Assembly (NCBI RefSeq): GCF_016906535.1
Contig: NC_057384.1
Coordinates: 930,001-994,000 of the forward strand
DNA: 64,000 bases
Direction of reading: 5' to 3'
Origin: Rhizoctonia solani
Taxonomy: Eukaryota > Basidiomycota > Agaricomycetes > Cantharellales > Ceratobasidiaceae
Part shown: one piece after another, positions 41,179-53,199 of the stretch
Layout of the letters: each line of letters begins with the position of its first letter
Numbering within the stretch: the stretch's first letter is position 1
The notes under the pieces: generated by a model
Seen by the model: the letters and a program-made list of their open reading frames with translations, nothing else
Told to the model about the DNA's origin: nothing
Database searches by the model: none
Translations under genes and position numbers: made by a program

Positions 41179-42326
41179 TCAGACACGGTTCACGTTCGGC
41201 TGCACCTGGCCCATCTCCGGCGTTACCTGCTCACTGCCACTTGCCCTTGTGCTCATGCTCGGTCTTCCTCCAGGACCCAACTCTGCCCTGCTCCCCACGC
41301 CCACAATCCTGGACACATCATACTTGCCCTTAGGTGAACCAGCCGCTGGGCGTAAGTCAAAGTAGAACGTGATGAGGAAGAATACAAAGATGTAGGCAAT
41401 CATCCATTCAAGCACCGCTGTATGGTGGTGTAAATGCTACGCAAGATGTCCGAGAGAAAAAGGAGACGTACCAGCAACCTCATTTGAACCTTTGTACATG
41501 GTTATTCCAAATGCAATACTCAATGCAATCTCAATCACCACAATGATGAGTTTGGCGATGTATGAACCTGCCAGGCCTTGAATCATCTACCAAGAACCGT
41601 TTCAGTTAGGAAAGAGAAAGAAACTTGAAGACCAGTACCTTGGTTATATTGAATGTAAAGTCCGTAGTGTCTGCAAGTCCAGCTGCATGTCTTGCTCTCT
41701 TTTCAGGACCAAAAATTCAACGGTTGTGGCAATAGCACTGAGGACAGTCCCGAGCATGAATATCAACCTGGTAAAGGCTGTTGTTAGTCGCCGTCTCGAT
41801 CTCCTCAATCTTGAACTTTACCCACAAAAATAGCCGATGTAAGGTCGTATAGTTCAACGTATCAAATCCAGCCAACAAACTCAGGCCCGCGGCTGCAATC
41901 AACGCGCATATACAGCTTATTACACCATCACTGCTCCCCTTTGTCGGACGTTCGATAGGAGTCGACCCTTTTCCCTATACACGCGCTCAGAGAGCACTGT
42001 GAGGAAAAAGCCGAGGCCGGTTATCACAGAACCGACCACGAATAAGGGCTTCAAGAATGAGGCCCCAATATCCGAAATGTATCTATGGGATCAATATCAG
42101 CGTGCGTCCAGGTTATTCTTAAAGATATCCAGGCAACCTACGGAATACTCCCATCCTGGCTCTTGTACACTGGCTTCCCTTGGCTGCCCAGGTTATAATC
42201 ATGGCTGTTAATGTTGCTGTATGCTTTTCAGTCACCCTTGCGCTGAGATGCGAGGTTAGATGATCACTTACCTGCCCACATAAAGGCAGCAGCTAGTGGG
42301 AATTGCCAGGCATGAAGGCCGTACAT
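41179..42326 (-). CDS. Frag1/DRAM/Sfk1 family membrane protein
   Basis: Multi-pass membrane protein. The start ATG at 42326 gives MYGLHAWQFPLAAAFMWAG (first membrane segment); next come YISDIGASFLKPLFVVGSVITG, ICALIAAAGLSLLAGFDTLNYTTLHRLF, FMLGTVLSAIATTVEFLVL, a segment with GSYIAKLIIVVIEIALSIAFGI and, last, LEWMIAYIFVFFLITFYFDLRP with a short polar tail. The order and the D...HRLFL motif are typical of the family, which in yeast (Sfk1) acts with the phosphatidylinositol 4-kinase Stt4 at the plasma membrane. About five short introns. The substrate here is unknown. Confidence 0.75.
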
Positions 42327-45300
42327 GAGTTCAAATTGAGCGTGAGTAAACGAGTGAATGAAAGAGGGTGTTTTGGACCCACCTATTTATTCGACCGTGC
42401 TGGAACTGCGTCATAGCCTACGCCCAACGCCGGTCCTGCCCATGTCAAATCAGTTGACTAATGAGCTAAATTACATCTATGACCTCAAAAATTTAAAATA
42501 CCCCCGCTTGTTGGCTGTGATTGGCCGACTGCGGACGAGAGTGTAATGCTTGATCTCAGCTCCCCCACTTTCCCTCCACTTGTCTCCACTTGGAATTGAG
42601 AAGACCATGTTCTGGATTGCATCAATGACCTGTTGAGCCTTGGGTGCTTTATACTATTCTCTCAATTGTCTGGATCATCAACTTTCCCCGAAAGTGATTT
42701 CTGGTAGCAAAGGAGGCCCATGTGCAAAAAAAAAAAAGAATGCGGGGCAAGCCAAGTCTCTGAATACCCTCCACCGCCCCAATGTGGTGTGTATATTCGG
42801 GCCCCGACGTCCGCCGCCGAATGTGTGCCAGCATTGTGACACATGCGGTACATGCAGTGCGGTAGGTTAGTCGTGTGACTCGGTGTTGTCGGAGGTATAG
42901 TACGAGATGGGAGGCTATATGCCGCAAGCTTGGATGCTGAGCACAAGCACTAATATCGAGGTCATTGTTTGGTTAGATAGGAGGTCTGGGCCCAGGCTGG
43001 CCTGCCTTCCCATGTGCTTGGCACTGGGCGCTCGGCGATCAGATGGCTTTTCTTCGCGATGATTGGTGCACTTAAGCTCAGATTTCACAGTGGCAACCAA
43101 CAATATGATCGATTGTAATGTTCATCTCCTTAAATTCTATCTCAGAAACGTATTTAAACACAAAATCGTAGTTGCGTAAAACCAACACAACGGCGTATTG
43201 TTCCGAGGCAGAAGATTCCGAGTTTGCACAGTACTGGCCAGTGGTCATTCAATCGGAACCTGCAAAGCAAGGCCTATTAATACTTATGCACCGATAGTAA
43301 ACAGAGTTTCATAGGGGAAAGATCAGATATGTTACCAAATTTGAAGAGTCTCGACACGTATCATTAAGACAGGGATAACTTATAATGGTTCATCATGAAA
43401 GGGAGGGGATGAAATGAACCCAGGTACTCACGTTTGGTGATTAGCACCCCTGGTGACTGAAATAAGTGAAGTATTAGTATGTAGTTGTTTAGTCGAGAAG
43501 TATAGATATGATGATCAGTGATCGATGTAATTCAACTTGCAGTAGCCCATCTCCTTTTTGTACACCGGAGATTTGGTAGACTACTTTATGTCCGCCCATC
43601 GAAGTGTTCATCCCAAAGAGTAGGAGGTTACTGTTTTCTCACCTTTAATCAAAATTTCCGGAGTATAACTCGCGAGTTTACCTGAACCAAAACATGGTCA
43701 GCTATCATGCGGACGAATGCATGCCGAGAAGGGAGGATCAGACAAGGCTGAATAGTTGAGTCCACATGGTAATTTCGGAATGTGGTAAAGTATGGTGTAT
43801 TTCGTCGCATCATTTGTGGTCAACGAATGCATGGATTGAATACCCACCTTGGGAGTGTCCGTTGATGACCTGGTCAAAATTTCAAGAACTTATATCTGTA
43901 TGGTCAGGACCCTATCTCCCACGTGATGAGCAGCTCTAATGGAAATATTCACAAAACTAGGCTCACGTGAGGCAATTTTCTATTACTCGGACCCAGGCAC
44001 TCACGTGAGCCTAGTTTCTTACATTTCCATTGCTTGAGCAGTAACCACTTCTAGACCAGGCAAACCACTCTACCAGGCCAACAGAAAGATTTTCAACAAG
44101 GTATGTTCCGAACTATTGACAGAATCAGTAAGTCACAAAAAAGTCCCGGAAGGAGACCCACAAGCAGGCTGAGAAAGGGTCTTTCTCGTGTATTCGGGGG
44201 TCCAGCCATATATACCTGCGATTGAGCGGAATATACATAAAATCAACGAAGTATCAAACCCAGTACCAAAGTGGCAGATGTGTTCATCAAATATTTCGAA
44301 GCTTTCCATTGAACCGAAGAACGTATTGGGACTTAAGTTATTTGACAACTCGCAAGATGTTCCCAGCATTCTTTGTGTGTCGGGGAGGCGTTGATGTAAA
44401 ATCGGGATGTTTCATCATGACGGTAGATCGGATAAGTCGGGATGCTGGCACTGTCAATCAAAGATACGAAAATTCCCTAGGAAACCGCCTTGTAATACCA
44501 GCCAGAAACATTCCAGAAGTCCATGTGTATTGTCGGGATCCCTGTGGTTTCCTCAAATGATTAGTCGGAATCTTACTAAAAACGGTCTATATAACTGTCA
44601 GGGTCGAAATCTTCCAGATGCACAGATAGACCATTTTTAGACATTTTCGTTAGAGATTCTGTTTCCTTCTGAAATCCGGGATACTTACATATTACAGTGA
44701 TGAAAGGTAGGCATTTTGTGTCCAACAGGCATGAGCTCATCGTTAGTGGAGTGGCTCTCAAAAAGACATGTCCCGTACAATAAAAGACCGCATTTGGAGA
44801 GGAATACCGAAGCTCCTTGATGGTATCGATATCCATTAAATCACGCATAATTTCTGGTGCTGTACAAGGGCTCTGGCAACGGTTTTTGTGAGTGTATGCG
44901 TCCGGATTTTATAAAAATAAATGCGTAAATAGGACTGATTAAGACAAGTCTGCCCAATAGTGAACCCATGCCTTCTGACACAAAAGCTATGGAAGCTGTG
45001 GGGGCTCCTAGGGCCCCTCCCTTTACATGGGGGATTCTTCCATTGCTCCACACGCCACGGGAACTCCACAGCATTTGCTGACGAAGTTATGATAATACTG
45101 AACGCGAGAGTTAGTGGGACTTGGGTGACATTTGACGATTTCGGAGTTTTTTCCGTTGCTATAGATCCTCCGTCGCGCTTTAAGCTTGGTCGCATACCGG
45201 GTAGACTGATATTGACTTTCTTCCCAAGTTCACGTGATGTTGTTAGGTTACTCATCTATTACGCATGCGCTTCATACGAAAACTGCTCACGGTTTAGTGC

Positions 45301-45667
45301 AGTTTTTTGTACTTTTCTCGTCGCGCAACAGGATAACCGGAGTCATGGCTGCTATCTTGAATAACCTTATGTTTAGCGGAGAACAATACCGTAGGCCAAT
45401 AATTGGTAATAATTGGCAGCTGGCTATGGCACTCGTAAATGTAATGCACCTGGTCATTCATTTAATCTGATAGGGATCTTTGCTATTGAGAACTCATCAG
45501 ATTTCCACACAGGTTGATCCAATTGGAAGATTAAAGTTACAAAGCACGATACAACAATAAGAGCATGATACGCAATACGCCAATAAGCCAATACGCGATA
45601 TACATGGCTTTTAATAATAATAGTTTATTATACTCCGCTTTCGCAGAGTTATCCAGTTGTTGGCGTA
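42327..45667. other. Gene-poor 3.3 kb gap
   Basis: No gene that I recognise. Only short ORFs occur (for instance 44848-44576 minus, starting MRDLMDIDTIKELRYSS, and 45255-44836 minus) without similarity or a clear intron pattern. The stretch is AT-rich and holds one long inverted repeat (43927-44044). It might contain lineage-specific small genes or an old unrecognisable transposon; I cannot support either. Confidence 0.5.
43927..44044. repeat. Inverted repeat with about 45-bp arms
   Basis: Left arm 43927-43971 and right arm 44000-44044 pair imperfectly, best at actaggctcacgtgag and its complement ctcacgtgagcctagt, and again at tggaaat/atttcca. The loop is about 28 bp. No target duplication was identified. 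Could be a small foldback element. Confidence 0.65.
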
Positions 45668-48600
45668 TTAGAACCAGTTCATAGAGTCGGAGAGTGACCA
45701 GTATATAGATTTCTCGTCCTCTAACCGGTTCATCCCAATAGGGAGTGAGATTTGGGATATTCGTTTGACTTTTCCGCTCAAGGAAAGTTGGATCAGTATG
45801 TCGTTGAGCTCTTGTCGATCAAACAAACATCTCAATCTTTTCCTAAGGGTTGTCTGCACTATTGATTCAGATCCTGTTGATCGGAGTTCTCGTTTGTATG
45901 CTTACCTCGCTCATGCATGGCCTGTACACGAAGGCGCCAATTACCACTCTAGCAGACATGGTCCAAACATCTTCAAGCGTGTTCCCGTAAATGTCCAACC
46001 AACGGCGGGGGAATATAAGTCTGGACTCAGTTTGGTTCGCTTCGCCCCCATCGGAAGCCTCGATTGTCCAATCACTCAGATATTTAGCCGATACAATCCT
46101 AGCTTGGTCATAGCCCAATATATACGCATGAGGCGGGTTAGCTCTGGTTAAAGCAAGCAGTGCAGCTGGTGAATCTATGTGGCACTTATCCTATAATACC
46201 AATTTTACCGTCATAACCCCCGCGCCCATTGGAAAACTCGAACTCACCACAGCTTCCCCTAAAGGAAGTCCATACGGACCGGAATTATCCACTGCCTCCC
46301 TTAATGTCCTGTCAGTGGGAGCCTCCTTGCTGTAAGAGTGCGTTATTTGGTTGGAATGATTGACGGCCAGGGTTGGCTCTAGTAATTGCTCTACGTCGCT
46401 AACTTGACTCGAGAATGACACATTTTGAGGCGGGGCGGCTGATGTACTTTTATGCTTGAGGCGTAATGAAATGTGTGCTTCAAGATTCTCGTCATCTGAA
46501 GGTGAAATTAAGGTCGGTGATGAACTGCTTGATTCAGGGTCCTACTTACCAACTTTCTTGCTCTGCCATCCTATCTGGCGACGACCAGCTCGCGGGATCC
46601 GAGTATCAATGTTAATATCAATCTAACTATAGTTTTAGTAAAGCATAAATAATTTTGCTAAGTTGTTTCAATCATACCAAATTACTGGACACCAGTTGTA
46701 GATAAGCTACAACCTCTCCGTCCTCGTCGGTGAGATCAATATCCATCCACTCTTCTGCTTGAAGGCATTCAAGATTATCACGTACTGCTGCCGCGTCGGG
46801 ATAAATCGAGCTCGAGAAGTCGCCTTTCAGTCGTTGCAACTCCCTGTGGATGCAAGTTAGGGGCTGTGGCCACTGGGCTGATCGCAACTCACAGATCCGA
46901 ATACTTATACTTCCTTCCGGGGTCTCGTTTATCTGCACGAATCCTTTTTAGATCTAATGAGTCCCTCAATCCTTCTACCGCGGTTTGAATAGTTGCCTCC
47001 CCAAATGGAGCGAGTAATGATGCTGCGTGATTGCTGTGATAGTAAGGATCCGGAGTCGATATGACCATCTGGGTAAATGTTAGTATTTACGTTTAGCTGG
47101 GGATCAGGACAGTTACCTTAATGCTCGCCTGAGCTAAGGAAACGTTCAAGGAAGTATGAATATCAGGGCTATCCTCGTGCACAACGAATGGGTGTTGAAG
47201 GAATTCTCGTTCTCGTGGCTCCTCGCTTGCGACATCGAAACAAAAATCCCAATTTGTGGGTCGTTTGTGGATCTGTCCTAATGTGCTGCTGTTCACAATG
47301 TAATTGGCGTGTATATGTTCCAAGTCTACTGGAACGAATGAGCTTTCTGAGGAATTAGCTTTGGTCGTTTCAGTCCCGGTACGACTACGGTGCAACGGTC
47401 AGTTAAACATTGAGTAGGTGACCAAGAGCTCTTACAGAGCAGCTTTGTCGATGTGTTGTCTGAGGAAGCTTATGTAAGCCGGTAAATCAAAGTCCTTCAA
47501 ACTGTCTGGGTTTGGGTCAGGCAGTTCATCCGAGCCAAGGTATCGCTGATATATAGAAGCCCAAGCAGCATCCAACTTCCGGTAATAAATGGATGCTCCT
47601 GGAAGACCTTCAAGGCTACTAATTCGCTGCCGTACGCAGCTTCTTTGTACGCCTGGGAATACTTGTTCCAATGCGGACCAATCAATCCGCTTCCCTTGAC
47701 ACCGAACTCGAATTACGGCCCCAGCATCCCGCGCTAGCTCGTCATATTCCATGTCCCAAGGAAATCTTCGCCTACGTGAGTCACGTTTAGTTTTCTCAGA
47801 GTTTCTCTCTTGGAAGTCAAGTAAGCGGACAGTACTGGTGACCAAGAATGCATACATTTACCTTCGCTCTCTTCCATTTCTCTCTTTGATTTGCGCCCGG
47901 ATTTTTTGGGTGAAATATCCTTTTGAACGATCGGCTGTCCCTGGCGGTGAATCAACGTGGTCACTTCGTTATTGGGTTCCTCAACAGGTTTGAAAGGTTG
48001 GACAGGGACTCGAGGAGGAATAACAAATTGCTTGGCTCCTATGGAATCCCGGACCACTTCCCGAATCTTGGTCTCCCATGTTTTGCTACTGCCCGACCGA
48101 GGAGAAAGTATGAATTCGGATTTTAAGGTTAATAGCCCTTTTTGAAGCTGTGTATGTGAAGGAGCTCGTCCATCCAAAGCTTTAGAGACTATAGTTTCCC
48201 ATCGGGACTCCTGGTCTAATTTAGCTTTGGCGGCCTTGGCTGCAAGAGCCTTCCTAGACTCATCTTGCATTCGACGTCGTTCGATCTCTTCCTTCTGGGC
48301 TTCCGATAGACGCCGCTTGACCGTTCCCTGAATTATGGCCCTTTTCTGGGTGAAGTACTCTGATACAACTCCAGCAGGTGCAGTAGTGACGAAGCAAGCA
48401 TTGTCAAAGCGGGCAGACTCAAGATCATCGAGCGGTGTATGTCCCGTGGTGTGGTCGACCAAGCTTTCGAGATACTCAATTTGGGCGGATGATAGCACAT
48501 ACCCGGACTCCCAAGATGCTCTTCTGCGAACCGATTTCGCGATTTTGCTATCCCCACCATACGGTGAGCCATCTCCGGTCGGAATTTCAAGGCACTTTGA

Positions 48601-51600
48601 ACGATCAGAGGCTACGCGAAGTTGCTTCCAGAATGAAGTGGCCGTAGCTAAGTCTTGGATCGCATGGTTGTAGCAGAAATGAGACTGGTCTTTATCCCCG
48701 AAGCGATAAATTGGCACGGACTTGGCGAGCTTGAAATAATTCCATTCAACGCCTTCCCTTGCTTCACTAACATAGTCGAGCTTCTGCGAATTGTCCGCCC
48801 TCCGGGGCTTGACTGGAATTAAACAGCCCAGGTCAACTAGGAGAGAAAGTGATTTGAAAAGCCGGGATTTCATTCCCAAGGATTGCACTCCCAGGCCCGC
48901 TTGAATATCAGCCGGGGCTTCGTGTAGGCGGATACGTTGGCCATTCTCACTGTCGAGAAGCTCCCTAATTCCTAGTCCTACGAATCCTAACTTGATGACT
49001 GAACAGTATGTTGCTACTGGCAGACTGTCGGAAAAGTACGCTTTGCTAATCACCCAGTCGTTGGAAGTGGTGATGTGTCGAGGTGGGGTTTCTGAAGTTG
49101 CTGCTGATACCAAATTCAGGTGCAGAGCTTGAGCTCGAGCAAGAGAGCCAGGAATATAACCAAGATACTGAGCAGAGGTCATCGGGTTGGACAACTGTTC
49201 ATACCGAGCCATGGTAAGAGGATCTGGGGGCACTGGCGGCGTTTGCGGAGGGACTGAAAGGCTATTGACGGTGTGAGTTGTGGGCCGGGGTCCTGAGTAA
49301 ATTTCAGCTCCAGGTAAGACTGGGAAATCGCTCATGATCGAGGCCCCTTTTGCACTGGTAGAGCTTTCTCGGAACTTTTGGACGCATTCATCGATCAAGT
49401 GTTGAGCTGTGTTGGGGAAATATGCGATAGTGGCTCGTCGAGTTGTGCCTGCTGGTACAACCGTCGAGACCACTCTAGTTTTGATAAGCCCTCGGGATTC
49501 CAAGGAAGAAAACGCAGCGTTAAAAGTGCGTCTATCCATTCCAGTGCCTGGGGTCGTGCTCACTGCCTTTCCTTCAGAATGGAGCTGGTTTAATATGCGT
49601 TGATGCTCGTCGTTAAAAGATTTGGAGTTGGAAATATTCGCAACTCCATCAAATCTCTCTATCACCTGCATAAATTCCGTTTGCCGACGAAGAGCAGAGA
49701 CATTCGCCGGTCTACCCATACGGGGTGCTAGGAACCAGCTTGAATACGTATTATAAGGGTTGTCTCCGCCAGTACTCACTAATTTGTGGGAGGGATTGTT
49801 CCGCCAGAACCCCATCCGGAAGACTACCAATTGGGACAGCGATTTCCGTAAGATCTCGATTGGAATTAGATTGTTCACCGGGCTGGGGTGGCGTATCAAC
49901 GCCATCGAGTCGAGAAAGGTCTTCTAACGATAGGGGCCCCGGAATTGCTTGATCAACAGGATCTACCCGTTCGTGATCGGCATCAGCCTCAGATGAGATG
50001 TCCACTCGAACTCGCTTGGCTGGAGGTTCGGGTGTTGGGACTATCCCTAAGTTAATGACACGATTCCCTAAGCGAGCGCTAGCTCTTTTAGTGGGACTCC
50101 CTAGTAATGGTACAATAGCTTCGCTCTGGTCTGAAGGTCCATGCCTACGAGACCTTCTCGTCCGTTTTCCGGAAGATGCCTACGAAACCAGTTAGCCATC
50201 ACCTACCAAAAACAAGTCATAGTAACTTACATCTACTGGTAGATCCTCTGAGGCTCTAACACCTTCCTTAGCGGTAGGTCGTTCATCAATGGGCTCTGTC
50301 ACCACAGCTTCAGTCTCGGCCTCCATCTCTCCTTGTTCTGTCTGCATATGGCTGCCAGCAGACTCGTCTCGTAGTTCGCCCAAGCCAACTTGGCTGCTGG
50401 ACTCCGGTTGATTTCTGTCAGCCGCTTCGGTAGTCCCCTTGGCCTTTGGAGGCCTACCACGTTTTTTGGTGACGGGTTTATCCTTTTGGTCTTCTTCTCC
50501 GCCAACTTCTTCCAATTTGCGCTTCGGTGGTCGCCCTCGCTTTTTTGGAAGATCAGAGATGTCAGTATTGTCTTTATCCCTGTTCGTTTTCCACTCCTTT
50601 CTCGGCCGTCCGATAATTGGTCTCCCGTTCGCATCTAGTGGATTGGTCCTCTTCTTCTTCCCCCTCGTCTTGAGCAACTTTTCCCCATTTTCCATTAATG
50701 CCACCTTAGTAGTATCAGCCGTCCACTGCCATCGGGCCATCTCGTTGTCGACGAACTCTTCCTTCTCGAACACTGCCCATCCGCCTGCGCCAGCAAGGAT
50801 CTCCGCGGACTTGTCGGTTGGATCGTCCTGAAACCCCTCTCTTTGATGCATGGTGTGGTACCCAGCGCGAGTATAGATACGCTGCCGACGTTCGCGACCT
50901 GCGGTCTCCGTCATGATCACCAGCCCACGGTCGGCAAGGTGCGTTGGAGGGATTCCCGCAGCGAAACGTGCGACCAGGCCTGTGATCGAGCGTGGGTCAA
51001 AACTGCACATCCCTCCAGATATGTCCTATAGAGAAAACATGGGTAGAAATCAACGGCTACTCAACGAGTCTCAGAATGAAGAACTAGACATACAGCGATA
51101 GTTGCGCCAGTTGGTCCAGATTTCTCGACAACCGATATGATTTGGTGAGCGATGCTCCGAGTTGCGCAAGTGCCTTCAAAACGTGCGAGGAGTTCTATCA
51201 ATGGACCCGTTAGTGAAGAGTCGAATTCAACCTGATTACACTCGACCTTCGTAATTCTCCTCATAGTCATCGTCTTGATCTTCCGCAAGTGAAGTGGTTT
51301 CCAAGGGGTCGTCGCCGTCACCGGCCTCGGGCTCAGCAAGATCCATCGGAGTCGTGTTCTCGTTGTCTTGGACGAGACGGACACAGAGAACGCGTGCCCC
51401 GAACTTGGTTGCAGATGGCGCCCATACCTTCTCAATGAACCTAGTCTTGATCAACTCGTGTATTCGGTGGTTAAAGGTCCTACGTTCTCGTTTAGTGGAC
51501 GCGTCGAATCCCTTTTTGAAACTCTCAATAAGTTGAGGAACAGAGGATTGCGAGGGGAGACTTACAATGCCGAACAGCAGGTTGCGATAGACATGCACGC

Positions 51601-52646
51601 CATGAGGCATATGGCTCAACAGTCTGTGTAGACGAGACTTGATGACCGCAATGTTGGATATATGTCGATTGTCAATAGGGTCGAATTGGATCGTCCCGCT
51701 AAACTCTTTCCCAGCGTTCTCGTCCTCGTCTTCTGAAGCGGCGGGCGACGCAGGTCGAGGACCTTGGCCTTTCTTGGTATCGTAGGCCATCTCTTTTTCT
51801 GCTTTCTTCCATTCGCATTGGTCGTCATAAAAGTTCTTGTGGATGCAAATGTTTCCAGCCGCTCCTCCGACCTTTATTTTGTGGCTGGGGTGAAAGGTGA
51901 GATGGGGAGTGAGAGAGTAAAATTGAGACGAACGTACATATGACCCAAATTGACTAGCGTCTGAACGAGATAGAAACATGTTTTAGGATCGTATCCACTC
52001 TGCTTGCTTATATCCACGACCGAAATCCCTTCGCGCCTTGTACGAGTGATCAACTGAAGTACCGCATATACTGGCCCAGATAGCTTAGGAGACTGGACAT
52101 AGACGTCAAGTAAAGCAAGGTCGACCAGATATAAAACTTACCCGGATATGGGAACCTGTGACGCATTTGAAGCACGTCTCTGGTGTTACTGCGATCCGTA
52201 AAGTAGTACCGTATAACTCCAACAAGTTGTTGAGGGGCGTCGAAGTGAATTCGTCTCGTGGTAATGTCACGAGCGAGGAACCAATATTATCCTCGTCCTT
52301 ATCTTTCCCCTTGCGAGATGCGCTCATTTGGGGAGGAAAGTAAACCGCTTCGGCTCCATCCGGAGCCAGGCCAATGACCACATTATCCTGGGTAGCCAAT
52401 AGTGACCAAACAAAGGCGCAAAGCTTGTCGTCGACACTTTGCTGAACACCTAAAGCTTGAGTAGCATAATATTGGGTTATGAGATTTCGAAGCCGAGAAG
52501 GATCGGAACCTGGTGGACGAGGATGAAGCATTAGTATCACCGGACATGCGGTTCGAACCAACGACTCTTTTCGATGATGAGCGCTCACCCAAGTCGCCTT
52601 CGAATGCGAGCTCTCTTAGAATAAAATTTGTGAGTTCATCCATCAT
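45668..52646 (-). CDS. TFIIIC B-block-binding subunit (Tfc3/Sfc3 type)
   Basis: Largest subunit of RNA polymerase III factor TFIIIC, which binds the B box of tRNA genes. The gene covers 7 kb with many short introns. Start MMDELTNFILRELAFEGDLG (52646), then SDPSRLRNLITQYYA after an intron. The B-block winged-helix domain is at about 52,070-51,860 (VDISKQSGYDPKTCFYLVQTL). A linker region at 50,660-50,410 has three AT-hook-like motifs (GRPIIGRPRKEW, KKRGRPPKRK, KKRGRPPKAK). The large central exon (49,905-47,734) includes a further winged-helix-like part (MDRRTFNAAFSSLESRGLIKTR). The C terminus has RKRLRCLFDRQELNDIL and ends YWSLSDSMNWF (stop at 45668), as in fungal homologues. Exon limits were not all resolved. 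Confidence 0.82.
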
Positions 52647-53199
52647 TTCTTCACTTATTAGTTGCGAATGTACTAGCGCACTAGTAGCGCGGTAGACGGG
52701 CAACCTCCTAAATAATTGATAAGCTGGGTCTTACGCCACATCCAATCTTGGACCTACAAATGTATATGAGGTTTACTCTTGCTGAAGATAGAGGAGATTC
52801 CAGAATATCTGTTGGTCGAGAACAAATGCTGACCGGTTTGCGAACCAAACTAGCCCAAGTGCTGCCTGGTTGTCGAAATGGTCAAGATTTGTGTTTCGCG
52901 GGTCGCTTCACGTGACTTTTGAAACACAGCGGGCACAAACAATCCCTTAAATTAGATGAACAGGTCTCGTCCCCATTGCTATTTATTTATCCTTGGTCCT
53001 TGGAAGTACACCGTCTCTTCCTACATCTAATTAATGGGTTGCGTTTATATCTGACCGGCATGAATGGCTTGGATTAACCCACAGTCACACAATCGCTGCG
53101 TCTAGTCCCTGTGTGTGATAGACAACTGCATCACCCAAGAAACGTGTCTTCCATGCCCTGGTTGAATGGCGCTTTATCCTGTTCTTCGAGGACACCGAC
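52647..53199. other. Divergent promoter region, TFIIIC subunit / FAD oxidase
   Basis: About 550 bp between two head-to-head genes. Contains cgcttcacgtgactttt near 52,905. No gene seen. Confidence 0.5.

Noticed and set aside
44133..45255. Short minus-strand ORFs in the gene-poor gap
   Set aside because: No recognisable motif, no shared codon or intron structure; could be chance in AT-rich DNA.
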